Source: Nocardioides sp. Root682 (lineage in GTDB: Bacteria; Actinomycetota; Actinomycetes; Propionibacteriales; Nocardioidaceae). Taken from it: 64,000 bases of DNA. The stretch is taken from assembly GCF_001427795.1 (NCBI RefSeq), contig NZ_LMHJ01000005.1, positions 253,823 to 317,822 of the forward strand. Direction: 5' to 3'. The position numbers and the translations under genes are program-made. The first letter of the stretch is position 1. Each line of letters begins with the position of its first letter. Below, piece by piece: positions 8,855-16,352 of the stretch. Below the pieces are notes generated by a model. It worked only from the letters and a program-made list of their open reading frames with translations, made no database searches and was not told the origin of the DNA.

Positions 8855-9016
8855 ACGACGATCCATTAGCTGCGGTTCCGCGCGAATCCACAGCCGAGCA
8901 CATCAGGTCCCGAGCCCGCGCGTCCCAGTCCGGCCAGTCAGCCGACGCTCGTCCGAACGCGTCGACTCCGTCCCCGGCGTTCCTGGACGCGAGCGACTCT
9001 GCCAACCAAAAGCAGT

Positions 9017-9052
9017 GTGGCCCCTCCTGCGTTTCCGCAGGTCAGGGGCCAC
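9017..9052 (-). terminator. Rho-independent terminator of tRNA-Leu
   Basis: A near-perfect stem (GTGGCCCCT with AGGGGCCAC, then CCTGCG with CGCAGG) around a TTTC loop, followed on the minus strand by TGCTTTTGG. It lies six bases beyond the tRNA 3' end and clearly serves it. Confidence 0.88.
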
Positions 9053-9058
9053 ATCACT

Positions 9059-9147
9059 TGGTGTCCGAGGGGGGACTTGAACCCCCACGCCCTAATACGG
9101 GCACTAGCACCTCAAGCTAGCGCGTCTGCCAATTCCGCCACCCGGAC
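9059..9147 (-). tRNA. tRNA-Leu (anticodon GAG)
   Basis: The reverse strand folds into a class II tRNA. Acceptor arms are GTCCGGG and CTCGGAC (one G-T pair), discriminator A, and CCA is encoded. The anticodon stem CTAGC/GCTAG holds the loop TTGAGGT, giving anticodon GAG, which reads CUC/CUU leucine codons. A variable arm and the TPsiC arm GGGGGTTCAAGTCCCCC are plain. A strong terminator follows. Confidence 0.96.
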
Positions 9148-9294
9148 GAGTGCGTGGAAACGTTAGCAAAGGGTGGCCGCGGACACCGCATCGGGACCCC
9201 CTTCCGGCGTCCGATCCACGAGGTCGCCTTGAACGATGCCGGGGCGCGTGCAACCTTGGGACAGGTCTCTGACCTCGAACCGGGAAGGCAATTC

Positions 9295-9570
9295 ATGCTC
9301 ACCCTGACTGAGAACGCCTGCACGATCGTCAAGCAGATGACCGATGTGTCCACCGTGCCGGACACCGCTGGGCTGCGGATAAGCGCCGCCGAGGCGGGAT
9401 TCACCGTGGTGGCCAGTGAAGAACCAGCGGCCGGTGACCGCGTCGTCGAGCAGGACGGCGCCACGGTGTTCCTCGACCCGACGGCGGCCGAGCAGCTCGA
9501 TGCGATGGTGCTCGACGCCGGGGTGGACGACACCGGCGCCGTGCAGTTCGGGCTGATGGCGCAGGCCTGA
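9295..9570 (+). CDS. HesB/IscA-like protein lacking cluster cysteines
   Basis: A 91-residue protein with the A-type Fe-S carrier fold: LRISAAEAGFTVVASEEPAAGDRVVEQDGATVFLDP reads like the beta core of HesB/IscA. However the three cluster-binding cysteines of true IscA are absent: the only Cys is in the first helix (ENACTIV) and the C-terminus ends FGLMAQA instead of CGCG. It probably does not bind a cluster in the usual way. The ATG at 9295 follows GGGAAGG. The frame opens much earlier but over a tRNA promoter region. Confidence 0.8.
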   Translation: MLTLTENACTIVKQMTDVSTVPDTAGLRISAAEAGFTVVASEEPAAGDRVVEQDGATVFLDPTAAEQLDAMVLDAGVDDTGAVQFGLMAQA

Positions 9571-9607
9571 TCCTCCCCCAGGGGGTCACGTCTGGGATCG
9601 TGGGCGC

Positions 9608-10201
9608 ATGCAGCAGCTGCGTGTCGCCTTCGTCTCCGGCGTGACCCCCGACAAGTGGGCTCGTGCGTGGCGCGAGCGCAACCCCCGGATCCGGCTCGAG
9701 CTGCAGCCGATCGAGCAGGACCAGCAGCGCGCGGTGCTCGACGACGGCACGGCCGACATGGTCATTGCTCGCCTCCCCGTCGACCTCGAGTCCCCGACCC
9801 CCCTCCACTGCGTGAAGTTGTACGACGAAGTGCCGGTCGTGGTCGCGGGCCTGGACCACTTCGTGGCGGCTGCCGATCCCGACTCGCCGATCCCGGTCGA
9901 GGACCTCGGCGAGGAGCAGCTGGTCCTGCCGCACCCGTCCGGCTGGACGCCCACGGTCGAACAGCTCGCGTTCCCGCCGATGTCGGTCAAGGACGCCATC
10001 GAGGTCGCCGCCTCCGGCACCGGGATCGTCATCGTGCCGATGTCGGTGGCGCGCCTCTTCCACCGCAAGGACGTGGTCCAGCGGCCCGTAGACCTGGAGC
10101 CGACGAGCGTGGCCCTGCTGTGGCTCCGCTCGGCCGACAGCGACGTTCACCAGGACTTCGTGGGTGTGTCGCGGGGCCGGCGCCCCAGCAGCAGCCGCTG
10201 A
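9608..10201 (+). CDS. LysR substrate-binding domain protein without HTH
   Basis: A 197-residue protein equivalent to the effector domain of LysR regulators: it starts directly with LRVAFVSGVTPDKW, has DDGTADMVIARLPVD and YDEVPVVVAGLDHF, then the second lobe with VEVAAS-like region and GIVIVPMSVARLF. The DNA-binding helix-turn-helix that normally precedes this by about 90 residues is missing, and no remnant is visible upstream, where the HesB-like gene ends 37 bases away. It may sense a ligand and act on another protein, or be a decayed regulator. The C-terminal RGRRPSSSR tail is basic. Confidence 0.8.
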   Translation: MQQLRVAFVSGVTPDKWARAWRERNPRIRLELQPIEQDQQRAVLDDGTADMVIARLPVDLESPTPLHCVKLYDEVPVVVAGLDHFVAAADPDSPIPVEDLGEEQLVLPHPSGWTPTVEQLAFPPMSVKDAIEVAASGTGIVIVPMSVARLFHRKDVVQRPVDLEPTSVALLWLRSADSDVHQDFVGVSRGRRPSSSR

Positions 10202-10210
10202 CCCTCCGCG

Positions 10211-10771
10211 TCAGCTCAGGTGGGCCGCGACCCATGCACCCAGCGCTCGGGCGCTCCGGTCGACCATCGCGACCCACTCGAGCGCCGTCTCGTCGGCGTT
10301 GTCGGACACGTGCTTGATGATCTGGATCGGCACGCCGAACTCCTGCGCCGCGTAGGCGTACGCGTATCCCTCCATGTCGACCAGGTGCGCCTGCTTCGCC
10401 AACCGGACGCGCACCACGGGGTCGGTCACGAACACGTCGCCGGTCGCGAGCACGGTCGGGTTGTCCCCCACGACAATGCGTTCGCGCGGGTCGTAGCCGA
10501 GGGCACGGATGGCATCGGCGTTGATGTCGTGATTGAGGACGGTCCCGATCTCGAAGAGGCCGTCGATGTTGTCGTCGAAGACGTCGTGCAACGCACCGGC
10601 GGTGCCGATGTTGACGAGCACGAGGTCAGCCAGGTCGGAACGGCCGGCCAGGTGCCGCGCGAGCGAGGTTGCGGCGGCAGTCTTGCCGAGGCCGGTCACG
10701 AGCACCTCGAACCCGGCGGGAACATGGACGGCTTCGGCCGCGGTCGCGGCAACGATCAGGGGGCGCGGCAC
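10211..10771 (-). CDS. MTA/SAH-type nucleosidase family protein
   Basis: A protein of about 186 residues in the purine-nucleoside phosphorylase/MTA-SAH nucleosidase fold. VLVTGLGKTAAATSLA is the glycine-rich phosphate/base loop, LVNIGTAGALHD the core strand, and VDMEGYAYAYAAQEFG followed by KHVSDNAD contains the ribose-binding Met-Glu and catalytic Asp typical of the family. It would cleave the N-glycosidic bond of a nucleoside such as methylthioadenosine or futalosine. It is shorter than classical MtnN (about 230). GTG starts at 10789 and 10771 are both possible; the later one gives MPRPLIVAAT. Confidence 0.8.
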   Translation of the reverse strand: MPRPLIVAATAAEAVHVPAGFEVLVTGLGKTAAATSLARHLAGRSDLADLVLVNIGTAGALHDVFDDNIDGLFEIGTVLNHDINADAIRALGYDPRERIVVGDNPTVLATGDVFVTDPVVRVRLAKQAHLVDMEGYAYAYAAQEFGVPIQIIKHVSDNADETALEWVAMVDRSARALGAWVAAHLS

Positions 10772-10812
10772 GGCAGACAATCTAGCCACCCCTGACCGGG
10801 CAGGATGACCCC

Positions 10813-11952
10813 GTGACCTCCTCGACGCCCATCTCCGTCACCGCCGTGGCGCCCGGCAGGGTGAACCTGATCGGCGAGCACACGGACTACAACCACGGCC
10901 TGTGCCTCCCGTACGCGATCCCGCTGGCGTGCACCGCCGCGCTCACGGTCCGCGAGGACCGGGGACTCACCATCGCCAGCGACAAGGGCGAGCCGTGGTC
11001 AGGGTCGCTGGACGACGTCGACGCCCGCACCGTGACCGGCTGGACGTCGTACGTCGCCGGGGTGATCTGGGCGCTGGGCCAGGAGGGCTGGCAGGTGCCC
11101 GGCCTCGACATCTCGATCTCCTCGACCATCCCGCTCGGCGGCGGCCTCTCCAGCTCTGCTGCGCTGGAGTGCGCGGTCGCCGTCGGCCTCGCTGGCGTCC
11201 TGGGCCGGCCCCTGGACACTGCCGGACGCCTGCACCTCGCGGAGGCGTGCCGCCGTGCCGAGACCGAGTACGTCGGCGCCCCCACCGGCGGCATGGACCA
11301 GCTCGCGAGCCTGCTCGGTGCCGTCGACGAGGCCGTGCTGATCGACTTCGCCGACGCATCCGGCCCGACGGCCACCCCCGTCCCGCTGCCGTTGGGCGCA
11401 GCCGGACTGACGATCGTCGTCACCGACACGGGTGTGCGTCACTCCCTGGCCGACGGTGATGGTGGCTATGCACAGCGGCGCGCCGAGTGCGAAGCGGCCG
11501 CCACCACGCTGGGCATGGGATCCCTGCGAGAGGCAACCACAGCCGATCTCGAGTACCTGGACGATCCGGTCCAGCGTGCCCGGGCCCGGCACGTCGTCAC
11601 GGAGAACGCTCGAGTTCGCGGAACGGTCGCCGCAGTCGAGACCCAGGACTGGGTCGCGCTGGGACGCCTGCTCGAGGAGTCGCATGCCTCGTTGCGCGAC
11701 GACTTCGCCGTCTCGTGTCCCGAGCTGGACGTCGCGGTCGATGCCGCGCTTCGCTCGGGCGCCCTGGGTGCACGAATGACTGGCGGCGGTTTCGGGGGCT
11801 GCTCGATCGCGCTGGTCCGCGTCGGCGATGTCGAGCAGGTGAAGCTCGCCATCGACCACACCTACGCGTTGCGCGCCTGGCAACCGCCGTTGCACCACGA
11901 GCTGGTGCCGTCCGCCGGTGCGGGGGTCAGGTCCGCGCCGGCTCAGGGATGA
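10813..11952 (+). CDS. galK: Galactokinase
   Basis: A 379-residue GHMP kinase that phosphorylates galactose at C1 with ATP, the first committed step of the Leloir pathway. The galactokinase signature GRVNLIGEHTDYNHG lies at about residues 15-29, the ATP loop PLGGGLSSSAALE at about 110-122, the catalytic Asp region GAPTGGMDQLAS at 156, and the third GHMP motif GARMTGGGFGGCSIAL near the C-terminus. GTG start at 10813. No galT or galE is next to it, so the rest of the pathway must lie elsewhere. The last 26 bases overlap the convergent CMD gene. Confidence 0.95.
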   Translation: MTSSTPISVTAVAPGRVNLIGEHTDYNHGLCLPYAIPLACTAALTVREDRGLTIASDKGEPWSGSLDDVDARTVTGWTSYVAGVIWALGQEGWQVPGLDISISSTIPLGGGLSSSAALECAVAVGLAGVLGRPLDTAGRLHLAEACRRAETEYVGAPTGGMDQLASLLGAVDEAVLIDFADASGPTATPVPLPLGAAGLTIVVTDTGVRHSLADGDGGYAQRRAECEAAATTLGMGSLREATTADLEYLDDPVQRARARHVVTENARVRGTVAAVETQDWVALGRLLEESHASLRDDFAVSCPELDVAVDAALRSGALGARMTGGGFGGCSIALVRVGDVEQVKLAIDHTYALRAWQPPLHHELVPSAGAGVRSAPAQG

Positions 11953-12472
11953 GGCAGAACGATCCGTCCGAGAAGCCCGACGGTCGGACGCCGAGCGCTT
12001 GGTTGAGTCGTGCTCGCTGGTTCTCCCAGGCGATCTCGGCCGCGAGCTCGGTCAGCTGTGCTCGGCTGAACCGGGCATCCAGACGCCCGCGGAGCTCCTC
12101 GGGCACGACCGCGGGCGAGGACGAGATCGCTGCGGAGAAGGCGACGACCAGCTGCTCGTCCTCGGTCAGTACGGGATTGCCGTCGGGCTCCAGGAGCGCG
12201 GCCAGCTTCTCGTCCGAGATGCCTTCCGTGCGGGCGATCTCGGCGCCGATGTCGAGGCAGTACTCGCAGTTCACGATCATTGCAGCCTTGGCGACGGCCA
12301 GCGTCTTGAGCGCGGCCGGGAGCCGGCCCATCAGCAGCAGGGACGACTCGTAGGTGCCCTGGGCGACGAGCAGCTGCGGGCGTCGTACCAGCCAGCCGTA
12401 GAGGTCGCCGCGGTTGCGCTTCGCCTTGCGCATCACCTTGAGGTAGACCCAGATCCGCTTCAGGATGCCCAT
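11927..12472 (-). CDS. Carboxymuconolactone decarboxylase-family protein
   Basis: A 181-residue alpha-helical protein of the CMD/AhpD superfamily. The redox motif is NCEYCLDIGAEIAR (CxxC), placed after a helix as in AhpD-like peroxidase partners, which suggests thiol chemistry instead of lactone decarboxylation. The N-terminus is strongly basic (KRIWVYLKVMRKAKRNRG). It overlaps the galactokinase end by 26 bases on the opposite strand and lies 13 bases downstream of the anti-sigma-like gene, so may belong to the sigma-factor transcript. Confidence 0.85.
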   Translation of the reverse strand: MGILKRIWVYLKVMRKAKRNRGDLYGWLVRRPQLLVAQGTYESSLLLMGRLPAALKTLAVAKAAMIVNCEYCLDIGAEIARTEGISDEKLAALLEPDGNPVLTEDEQLVVAFSAAISSSPAVVPEELRGRLDARFSRAQLTELAAEIAWENQRARLNQALGVRPSGFSDGSFCLIPEPART

Positions 12473-12485
12473 GCCATGTCCTTCG

Positions 12486-13094
12486 TCATGTCAGTTCTTC
12501 GCGCGCACGGCGCAAGGTGTCACGTCGATCCCACCACCAGGCACCGATCAACAGCAGGCCCAGGGTGCCTTCGATGACGTGCAGGATCGCTCCGGCGGCG
12601 AACTGCCCGATCTCGCCGAGACCGTGGATCCCCAGGCTCAGGGCCAACGGCGAGCACGAGAGCACGGAGACGCCCGCCCACGAGCGCCGCACGGCGGCAG
12701 CCAGCGCGCACACCGCGGCTGCCGTCATCGCCAGCGCCCCTTCGAAGTAGGCGTGCGGGCCGTGCGGTTCACCGAGGTTCTCTGCGATCCAGTCCCCCGC
12801 CACGATGTTCCCCATCGCCTGGAACACGAACGCGAAGGAAAGGGCAGCGGCGACCGCACTCAGGAAGAGGCTCGGTCGGTCGTCCCGGAAGGGTCGCTGG
12901 CGCGCCGGGATCCTCTCCGGTACGGCGGCGGGCTGCATCTGTGCGTCGATGCGCGCCAGGAGCGAAGCCGGCGGTGTCGGTCGTGAGGCGGCGGCGAGCC
13001 ACAGCAGGCCGGGATCGGCGTCGGAGCCCACCCGGCCGGTCAGCACGTCATCGATCGACGTGTCCAGCGCGTCGGCGTCGAAGTCCTCAGACAT
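12486..13094 (-). CDS. Membrane protein, probable anti-sigma factor
   Basis: A 202-residue protein whose start overlaps the last eight bases of the ECF sigma gene, the usual arrangement of a sigma and its anti-sigma. The first 75 residues are acidic and cytoplasmic; then come about four hydrophobic segments (for example SLFLSAVAAALSFAFVFQAM, residues from 75) and a basic C-terminus. No zinc HxxxCxxC motif is seen, so it is not a ZAS-type anti-sigma. Assignment rests on position and membrane topology. Confidence 0.72.
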   Translation of the reverse strand: MSEDFDADALDTSIDDVLTGRVGSDADPGLLWLAAASRPTPPASLLARIDAQMQPAAVPERIPARQRPFRDDRPSLFLSAVAAALSFAFVFQAMGNIVAGDWIAENLGEPHGPHAYFEGALAMTAAAVCALAAAVRRSWAGVSVLSCSPLALSLGIHGLGEIGQFAAGAILHVIEGTLGLLLIGAWWWDRRDTLRRAREELT

Positions 13095-13599
13095 CGCCCA
13101 TCACCTCCCGCAACCGCCCGATTCCGCGGTGCAACAACATCCGCGCAGCACTCGGTGTGACACCGAGGATCTCCGCGATCTCGGTCGAGTTGAGCTCGCT
13201 GCCGAACCGGAGGGCCACGGCTTCGCGTTCGCGTGGGGTCAGCACGCCCAGCCGGCGTCGCACCTCGTCGGCGCCGAGGCGCCGGAGCACCTCGCCCTCG
13301 GGGTCGTCCTCGGCCACACCCTCCCCCAACCCGCTGGCCGCCAGATCGGTCGGGAACTCCCGGCCGGTGCGCCGCCACCAGTCGGCGATCGTGTGGCGAG
13401 CGATCCCGATCAGCCAGCCGCCGACGCGGCCCCGGCTGACGTCGTACCCGGACCACGACCGCATCGCTCGCTCGAACACCTGGCTCGTGACGTCCTCCGC
13501 ATCCGTGTCGCTGGGCAGCCGCAACCGCACGTAACGCCACACGGGCGTCACGTGTTCTGCGTACACCTCGGCGAACTCGCCGGCGGAGGCCTGCTGCAT
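13087..13599 (-). CDS. ECF-family RNA polymerase sigma factor
   Basis: A 170-residue extracytoplasmic-function sigma factor. Region 2 covers about residues 7-75, with DAEDVTSQVFERAMRSW as the 2.1-2.2 core and WLIGIARHTIADWWRR as the 2.3-2.4 promoter-melting part. Region 4 covers about 110-165, with LTPREREAVALRF and the helix-turn-helix NSTEIAEILGVTPSAARMLLHRGIGRL. It is read with the membrane anti-sigma candidate and possibly the CMD protein. The target regulon is not visible. Confidence 0.93.
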   Translation of the reverse strand: MQQASAGEFAEVYAEHVTPVWRYVRLRLPSDTDAEDVTSQVFERAMRSWSGYDVSRGRVGGWLIGIARHTIADWWRRTGREFPTDLAASGLGEGVAEDDPEGEVLRRLGADEVRRRLGVLTPREREAVALRFGSELNSTEIAEILGVTPSAARMLLHRGIGRLREVMGDV

Positions 13600-13658
13600 T
13601 CCGCTCCTCCTTCGCGTGTCGGCACCACGGTGTCACGTACGGATCCGAAAATGGCGGA

Positions 13659-13689
13659 CGGCCCGCCCCGCAGACTGCGGGACGGGCCG
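13659..13689 (-). terminator. Terminator of the acyl-CoA dehydrogenase operon
   Basis: A long GC stem, CGGCCCGCCCCGCA against TGCGGGACGGGCCG with one mismatch and a two-base loop plus flank, followed on the minus strand by CCGCCATTTTC. It lies 17 bases after the last stop of the two-gene operon and before the divergent end of the sigma promoter region. Confidence 0.85.
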
Positions 13690-13705
13690 ACCAGACCGGC
13701 TCAGG

Positions 13706-14920
13706 TCACTTGAGCTCGGCGCTCGACAGGTTCAGCACCCGGCGGGCCACGATCAGCTGCTGGATCTGCTGCGTGCCCTCGAAGATGTCGAGGATCTTCG
13801 AGTCGCGCGCCCACTTCTCGAGGAGCTCGGTCTCGCTGTAGCCGATCGACGAGCACAGCTCGACGCACGAGAGCGTCACGTCGGAACCGACGCGGCCGGC
13901 CTTCGCCTTGGCCATGGAGGCCTCGAGCGAGTTCGGCTTGCGGTTGTCCGCCATCCACGCGGCCTGGAGGGTGAGCAGGCGCGCACCTTCCCAGTCGGCC
14001 TCGAGCTGGAGGAACTTCGCCGCGGCGGCGTGCTGCAGGTATGCCGGGCGGTCGTAGTCGATCTCGACGCCGGCCTGCTTGAGCAGGTCGCGGGTCAGGT
14101 CGAGGGACGCGCGGGCACAGCCCACGGCCATCGCCGCGACGAGCGGACGGGTGTTGTCGAACGTCGCCATGGCGCCGGCGAAGCCCTGCTCCACGTTGAT
14201 CTCGGGAGAACCCATGAGGTTCTCCTTCGGCACGCGAGCGTCAGTGAAGGTGATCACCGCCGTGTCGGAGGCCCGGATGCCGAGCTTCTCCTCGAGCCGC
14301 TCCACCTTGACGCCGGGGGTGCCCTTCTCGACGACGAACGACTTGATCGCCGCGCGGCCGAGGGACTTGTCCAGCGTCGCCCACACCACGATGCAGTCGG
14401 AGCGCTCGCCCGAGGTCACGAAGATCTTCTCGCCGTTGATGACGTACTCGTCGCCGTCGAGGACCGCGGTGGTCGACACCTGCGCGGAGTCGGACCCGAA
14501 GGCCGGCTCGGTGATCGCCATCGAGGCCCACTTGCCCTCGAACCGCTTCATCTGCTCGTCGTTGGCGACCGACGCGATGGCCGAGTTGCCGAGACCCTGG
14601 CGCGGGAACGACAGCATCAGGCCGACGTCGCCCCAGCACATCTCGGCGACCGAGGTCACCGAGGCGAGGTTGGCGCCGTTCTTGACGGTCTTGTCGTCCA
14701 CGATGTCGTCGCGACGGACGCCGGTCGCGCCGGCGCCTTCGCTCGCGCCGGACTCGGAGAGCCCGTCGATCATCGCGGCGAGGACGTCGAGCTCCTTGGG
14801 GTACTCGTGCTCCGCGATGTCGTACTTGCGGGAGATCGGTCGCAGCATGTTCATCGCGACCTGGTGGGCCTGATCGATGAGCGCCCGGTGCTTCCGGGGA
14901 ACTTCCAGGTTGATGGCCAT
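13706..14920 (-). CDS. Acyl-CoA dehydrogenase, FadE23-like subunit
   Basis: A 404-residue flavoprotein that oxidises an acyl-CoA at the alpha-beta bond. The N-terminus MAINLEVPRKHRALID is very like mycobacterial FadE23. The FAD/substrate motifs MAITEPAFGSDSAQV, EKIFVTSG and the catalytic glutamate in IFEGTQQIQQ (about residue 377) are intact. The ATG shares one base with the stop of the upstream partner (TGATG), so the two chains are translationally coupled, as expected for a mixed alpha2beta2 enzyme of the mycobacterial steroid or lipid type. The exact substrate is unknown. Confidence 0.92.
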   Translation of the reverse strand: MAINLEVPRKHRALIDQAHQVAMNMLRPISRKYDIAEHEYPKELDVLAAMIDGLSESGASEGAGATGVRRDDIVDDKTVKNGANLASVTSVAEMCWGDVGLMLSFPRQGLGNSAIASVANDEQMKRFEGKWASMAITEPAFGSDSAQVSTTAVLDGDEYVINGEKIFVTSGERSDCIVVWATLDKSLGRAAIKSFVVEKGTPGVKVERLEEKLGIRASDTAVITFTDARVPKENLMGSPEINVEQGFAGAMATFDNTRPLVAAMAVGCARASLDLTRDLLKQAGVEIDYDRPAYLQHAAAAKFLQLEADWEGARLLTLQAAWMADNRKPNSLEASMAKAKAGRVGSDVTLSCVELCSSIGYSETELLEKWARDSKILDIFEGTQQIQQLIVARRVLNLSSAELK

Positions 14921-16284
14921 CAGACCAGCACCGTTCCTTCCATGATGCCGATGGCACGCAGGTCGCGGTACCAGCGCTCGACCGGGTGCTCCTTGACGAA
15001 TCCGTGCCCACCGAGGAGCTGCACGCCGTCGTTGCCGATCTGCATGCCCTTCTCGGTGCACAGGCGACGGGCCAGCGCGACCTCCTTGGAGAAGTCCTTG
15101 CCGGCTGCGGCGCGCGAGGCGGCGCGGTAGGTCAGCAGGCGCATGGCCTGCAGCTCGATCGCGATGTTGGCGACCATGAACGCCACCGACTGGCGGTGGG
15201 CGATCGGCTCACCGAAGGCTTCGCGCTCCTTGACGTAGGGCGTGACGTAGTCGAGCACGGCCTGGCCGGTCCCGAGGGACAGGGCGCACCAGGCAAGGCG
15301 CGAGAGGCGCACGCACTCGGTGTACGTCGAACCGTCGGTCTCGCCGAGCACGGCGTCAGCCGGGACCTGGACGTCCTCGAGGTTCAGCGTGGTCATCGAC
15401 GCGGCGCGGACACCCATGGCGGGGTCACCGCCGACGCTGAGGCCCTTCGTCGAGGACTCGACGAGGAAGAGGACCGGCTTGCCGTCGAGCGAAGCACCGA
15501 CGATGAAGAGCTCTGCGCTCTCGCCGCGGACGACGAGGCTCTTGGTGCCGTTGAGGACGTAACCGTCAGCGTTCTTCGTGGCGGTGGTCTTCGGGTTGAG
15601 CACGTCGAACAGGACGGTGGCCTCGTTGAGCGCCAGGGCAGCGGCCGGAACCTCGTCGCCGGTGAAGGCGGGGAGGTACGTCTGCTGCTGGGCGTCGGTG
15701 CCCCACAGGCCCAGGGCCGTGGCGACCGAGCCGGGCGCCAGGGTGGCGACGGCCAGACCCATGTCGCCCTTGGCGAGGGCCTCGGCGACGAGCGTGCCGG
15801 CCATGGCCGAGCGCTCCTCGGAGACGCCACCGAGCTCTTCGGGCAGACCCAGGATCGGGAGGCCGATCTCGAGGCTGGCCTTGAGCAGCTCGTCGGGCGC
15901 TGCACAGGCCGCGTCAGCGGCGGACGCGGCGGGGCGGACGACCTCTTCAGCGAACTCGACGACGAGGTCGACGAGCATCTGCTCGTCCTCGGTCGGCGTG
16001 AGGTCGAAGACACCGGTCGACGGCGCGGACGCGGGACGGGTGCCCGGCTGCCCCTTCTTGCCGGCCTTGGAGAAGGTCCGACTGGCGCTCGTCATCGTCT
16101 TGAACCCGGTGCGGGTGACGTTGAAGACGACCTGCTCGGTCTGCTTGCGCAGGCCGACCTTGTCGAGGAGATCGCTCTGGGCGAGCCTGTTGAGGCCGGC
16201 GACGAGGTAACCGATGGGGTCTCGGTTCTCGGTGCTCGGAACCCCGTGCTTGCCGCCCGGCTTGAGGTTGCTGATCAGGGACAT
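14920..16284 (-). CDS. Acyl-CoA dehydrogenase, FadE24-like subunit
   Basis: First gene of the two-gene operon, 454 residues. A 90-residue N-terminal extension with basic, Ser/Thr/Lys-rich sequence precedes the dehydrogenase core, which starts around FDLTPTEDEQMLVDLV. The core is intact up to IGIMEGTVLV, where the protein ends four residues after the EGT glutamate, so the usual last helix is missing. This resembles mycobacterial FadE24, which pairs with FadE23. The ATG at 16284 lies only 9 bases after a perfect operator palindrome, implying tight repression by a TetR-like protein. Confidence 0.88.
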   Translation of the reverse strand: MSLISNLKPGGKHGVPSTENRDPIGYLVAGLNRLAQSDLLDKVGLRKQTEQVVFNVTRTGFKTMTSASRTFSKAGKKGQPGTRPASAPSTGVFDLTPTEDEQMLVDLVVEFAEEVVRPAASAADAACAAPDELLKASLEIGLPILGLPEELGGVSEERSAMAGTLVAEALAKGDMGLAVATLAPGSVATALGLWGTDAQQQTYLPAFTGDEVPAAALALNEATVLFDVLNPKTTATKNADGYVLNGTKSLVVRGESAELFIVGASLDGKPVLFLVESSTKGLSVGGDPAMGVRAASMTTLNLEDVQVPADAVLGETDGSTYTECVRLSRLAWCALSLGTGQAVLDYVTPYVKEREAFGEPIAHRQSVAFMVANIAIELQAMRLLTYRAASRAAAGKDFSKEVALARRLCTEKGMQIGNDGVQLLGGHGFVKEHPVERWYRDLRAIGIMEGTVLV

Positions 16285-16292
16285 GCCGTTAA

Positions 16293-16309
16293 TGTAACTG
16301 TGAGTTACA
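16293..16309 (-). promoter_or_regulatory. Operator palindrome of the FadE operon
   Basis: TGTAACT-GTG-AGTTACA is a perfect 7-base inverted repeat, extended by imperfect flanking matches (AATG...CACATT). It ends 9 bases before the ATG of the FadE24-like gene, so a bound repressor would cover the start of transcription. The arms look like a TetR-family site; no matching regulator gene is nearby. Confidence 0.7.
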
Positions 16310-16352
16310 CATTGCGCTACATCTTCCGCGGAATCGGGGTGTGATCCACGCT

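Noticed and set aside
9059..9147. tRNA-Leu as an integration site for a mobile island
   Set aside because: No integrase gene, no duplicated tRNA end and ordinary flanking genes; nothing supports an island.
11927..13599. The sigma/anti-sigma/CMD group as a toxin-resistance island
   Set aside because: Composition and neighbours are ordinary, and the arrangement is standard for ECF sigma factors.
13616..16344. Long plus-strand open frames opposite the acyl-CoA dehydrogenases
   Set aside because: They have no recognisable domains and are rich in Arg, Gly and His; the minus-strand dehydrogenases are certain.
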